Both the position numbers and the translations under genes were made by a program. Source: Pseudarthrobacter sp. W1I19 (lineage in GTDB: Bacteria > Actinomycetota > Actinomycetes > Actinomycetales > Micrococcaceae). From it: DNA of 64,000 nucleotides. Position 1 is the first letter of the stretch. The number at the start of each line of letters is the position of its first letter. The DNA lies in the NCBI RefSeq assembly GCF_030817835.1, contig NZ_JAUSZR010000001.1, forward strand, positions 2,852,001-2,916,000, in the 5' to 3' direction. The notes beneath the pieces are model-generated. The model had not been told where the DNA came from. It ran no database searches and saw only the letters and a list, made by a program, of their open reading frames with translations. This document shows, in pieces, positions 62,216 to 64,000 of this stretch.

Positions 62216-63118
62216 CTATTTGGCTGATTGGAGCGAACCATCGGCAAGTTTGATGATCATGGAGCAGTCCTTGCCGGATTCGCCCGCGTCAATAAGGCGT
62301 TGGTACAGCTGCTGAACGTGCCTGCCGATTTCGAGTGGCGTGCCGGTGTCCTCCGCAGCGCTGATGGCCAGGCCGATGTCCTTGTTCGCCAGCTCGGCAG
62401 TAAACGTGGGTGCGAAATCGTTGTTGGATGCGGCGGTGGGGACTACGCCGGGAACGGGGTACCAGGTGCGCAGGGCCCAGCTGTCCCCGGACGACACGGA
62501 GGCGATGTCCCAGAACACCTTCTTATCCAGGCCCAGTCGGTCCGCCAGCACTGCACCCTCGGCCGTGGAGGCCAGGTTGATCAGGAGCATCAGGTTGTTG
62601 CAGATCTTCGCCGCCTGGCCCGTGGTGGCTCCGCCGGTAGGAATGATGTTGGCGGCCATCGGCCCGATGTAGGTGGTGGCCTCGGCCACGGCGTCCGGTT
62701 CACCGCCCACCATGAACGTCAGTGTCCCTGCCTTGGCGCCGCTCATCCCGCCTGAGACAGGGGCATCCACGAAGCGGAAGCCGGCGGCAGCGGCGGCGTC
62801 GTGCAGTTCCTTTGCTGCGGCAATGTCAATGGTGGAGGAATCCACCAGGAGTGTGCGCGCATCGGCATGCGCCAGCACGCCATCCGCTCCCAGATAGACG
62901 GCCTTTGCATGCTCGCCTTTCGGAAGCATGGTGAAGACGGCGTCCGCGCCGGTGACTGCCTCCGCGATGCTCCCGGCCGGCTTTACCCCTTCAGCCTCCG
63001 CAGCGGCGAGGGCGGCCGGGTTGAGGTCGAATCCGCGGACGTCGTGCCCCGCTTTTGCAAGGTTCGCCGACATGGATCCGCCCATGTTCCCCAAACCGAT
63101 CCAACCGATTACTGCCAT
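62216..63118 (-). CDS. mmsB: 3-hydroxyisobutyrate dehydrogenase
   Basis: 300 aa beta-hydroxyacid dehydrogenase. Rossmann start WIGLGNMGGSMSANLAKAGH, substrate site DAPVSGGMSGAKAGTLTFMVGG, catalytic Lys in GGATTGQAAKICNNLML. It oxidises 3-hydroxyisobutyrate to methylmalonate semialdehyde for MmsA. ATG 63118 has AAGGAGC upstream. First gene of the mmsBA operon, with a CRP-like site 56 nt before it and a divergent LysR gene. Confidence 0.94.
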   Translation of the reverse strand: MAVIGWIGLGNMGGSMSANLAKAGHDVRGFDLNPAALAAAEAEGVKPAGSIAEAVTGADAVFTMLPKGEHAKAVYLGADGVLAHADARTLLVDSSTIDIAAAKELHDAAAAAGFRFVDAPVSGGMSGAKAGTLTFMVGGEPDAVAEATTYIGPMAANIIPTGGATTGQAAKICNNLMLLINLASTAEGAVLADRLGLDKKVFWDIASVSSGDSWALRTWYPVPGVVPTAASNNDFAPTFTAELANKDIGLAISAAEDTGTPLEIGRHVQQLYQRLIDAGESGKDCSMIIKLADGSLQSAK

Positions 63119-63166
63119 CGCCCAAGCTCCTTTGCTGTGCCTCCGGCCGGGAGCAGCCGGAAGGTC

Positions 63167-63182
63167 TGTGTCCACCATCACA
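63167..63182. promoter_or_regulatory. CRP/GlxR-type site between mmsB and LysR gene
   Basis: TGTGTCCACCATCACA matches TGTGA-N6-TCACA at 9 of 10 positions, centred 56 nt before the mmsB start and 82 nt before the LysR start. Confidence 0.5.
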
Positions 63183-63223
63183 CCCTGCTACAGTGCAATC
63201 AAGGCGAAAAATCACAGACGGCA

Positions 63224-63239
63224 TGTGCACTGATGCACA
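63224..63239. promoter_or_regulatory. TGTGCA-N4-TGCACA palindrome upstream of the LysR gene
   Basis: A perfect 6-bp inverted repeat 17 nt before the LysR-type start, containing a T-N11-A-like spacing. Position and symmetry suit autoregulation by the LysR protein. Confidence 0.5.
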
Positions 63240-63256
63240 CGAATGAAGGGACACGG

Positions 63257-64000
63257 ATGGCGCGGCTTCCAAGTCCGGACGACTTGCTGATCTTGCTCAC
63301 TGTGGCCCGGCTGGGCCGCTTCAACGCCGTAGCCGAAACGATGGGCACCACGCACACCACCATCTCGCGGCGGATCCTTGCCCTCGACAAGCAACTGGGC
63401 GGCCGCACGCTGGAGCGCAGCCCGCACGGGTGGGAGCTGACGGAGCTTGGCGCGTCGGCCGTGGCCGCGGCGGAAACGATCGAGGACACGCTCGGTTCTT
63501 TGGCCGCCGTTGTGGGCCAGGACCGGGACGCCGTGTCCGGCATGGTGCGCATCAGCACCTCTGACGGTTTCGGCGCCGAGTTCGTGGCTCCTGCACTGGT
63601 CCGCCTCCAGCAGCGGCATCCGTTGCTGAATGTGGAGATGCTCAGCGCCACACGCAAGGTCAGCCAGAACCGCTCCGGCGTGGACCTGGAAGTGGTGGTG
63701 GGCCGCACGGACGTGAGCAACGCGCAGGCCATCTTCCTGACCAACTACTTCCTGCGGCTTTACGCAAGCCCCGCCTACGCCAAGGAACGGGGTTTGCCGG
63801 AAACGCCCGACGGCGTGGGGCAGCACGGCTTCGTCTCTTACGTGGAGTCAGCACTCCAGGTTGCCGAACTGGGCCACCGGTCCTCGCAGCTTCCGGTGCC
63901 GAAATCCAGCTTCCAGGCGACCAGCATCTTTGCCCAGGTGGAGGCGGTACGCCGCGGCGGCGGCATCGGACTGCTTCCGAACTTTATGGTGGCGCAGAGT
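63257..64000 (+). CDS. LysR family transcriptional regulator (3' end outside window)
   Basis: 248 codons present, open at the right edge; a full LysR protein would need about 50 more. HTH at 6-65 (LPSPDDLLILLTVARLGRFNAVAETMGTTHTTISRRILALDKQL), effector domain from about 90 (VRISTSDGFGAEFVAPALVRLQQRHPLLNVEM ... RRGGGIGLLPNFM). AAGGGA precedes ATG 63257. The divergent layout makes it the likely regulator of mmsBA or of a unit to its right. Confidence 0.88.
   Translation, partial: MARLPSPDDLLILLTVARLGRFNAVAETMGTTHTTISRRILALDKQLGGRTLERSPHGWELTELGASAVAAAETIEDTLGSLAAVVGQDRDAVSGMVRISTSDGFGAEFVAPALVRLQQRHPLLNVEMLSATRKVSQNRSGVDLEVVVGRTDVSNAQAIFLTNYFLRLYASPAYAKERGLPETPDGVGQHGFVSYVESALQVAELGHRSSQLPVPKSSFQATSIFAQVEAVRRGGGIGLLPNFMVAQS

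Overview
The window is 64 kb of high-GC chromosomal DNA from an actinobacterium, most probably Arthrobacter or Pseudarthrobacter. Three things point there: gene content and order (rpsB-tsf-pyrH-frr-cdsA, dxr-rip1-ispG, many GTG starts), protein resemblance as I remember it, and intergenic repeats of a kind I associate with that genus. Nearly every base is coding. I found no prophage, insertion sequence, CRISPR array or rRNA.

Left part (1-8.7 kb). The window opens with the end of an ABC export operon (permease plus TetR). A lipoprotein and a GNAT acetyltransferase follow, then ispG, rip1 and dxr on the minus strand. A YciI protein and a translationally coupled SatD/membrane-protein pair sit between rip1 and ispG. 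A lipase-maturation-factor homologue lies divergently from dxr.

Catabolic block (10.3-31.5 kb). Three sets of genes lie together. The first is a leucine (isovaleryl-CoA) operon: carboxylase beta and alpha subunits, acyl-CoA dehydrogenase, 3-oxoacid CoA-transferase A/B, MaoC hydratase and a CitE-like lyase, with a divergent TetR. The second is a branched-chain 2-oxoacid dehydrogenase operon (E1 alpha, E1 beta, E2) with a divergent Lrp/AsnC regulator. The third is an acetate/monocarboxylate uptake locus in which a LytS/LytTR two-component system is flanked by two sodium:solute symporters, each paired with a small membrane protein. mmsA-mmsB for valine breakdown lie at the right end. Together these genes convert branched-chain amino acids to acetyl-CoA, acetoacetate and propionyl-CoA and import short acids. 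The four divergent regulatory regions of these units each carry a CRP/GlxR-type palindrome (TGTGA-N6-TCACA, 9 or 10 of 10 positions), which suggests a common global regulon.

Translation and envelope block (31.5-37.5 kb). On the minus strand are rpsB (with a long structured leader), tsf, pyrH, frr, cdsA and a DivIVA-domain protein; on the plus strand is an M23 peptidase.

Right part (37.5-64 kb). Here are an acyl-CoA dehydrogenase with a 26-bp operator palindrome, an inverted array of intergenic repeats, tRNA-Met, and lipid or envelope genes (glycosyltransferase, CDP-alcohol phosphatidyltransferase, holin-like protein). They are followed by a Bcr-type exporter, a duplicated tRNA-Asn, dnaG-dgt-dusB, a YibE/F protein, hydrolases, PlsC, glyS, mmsAB and a truncated LysR gene.

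Two genes, the glycosyltransferase and dusB, are each broken by a single-base indel in a short C run. These are either real mutations or base-calling errors. The most speculative lead is the SatD protein: its N-terminal domain carries motifs resembling class III nucleotide cyclases, followed by a helix-turn-helix. It is coupled to a membrane protein and preceded by a cluster of palindromes.
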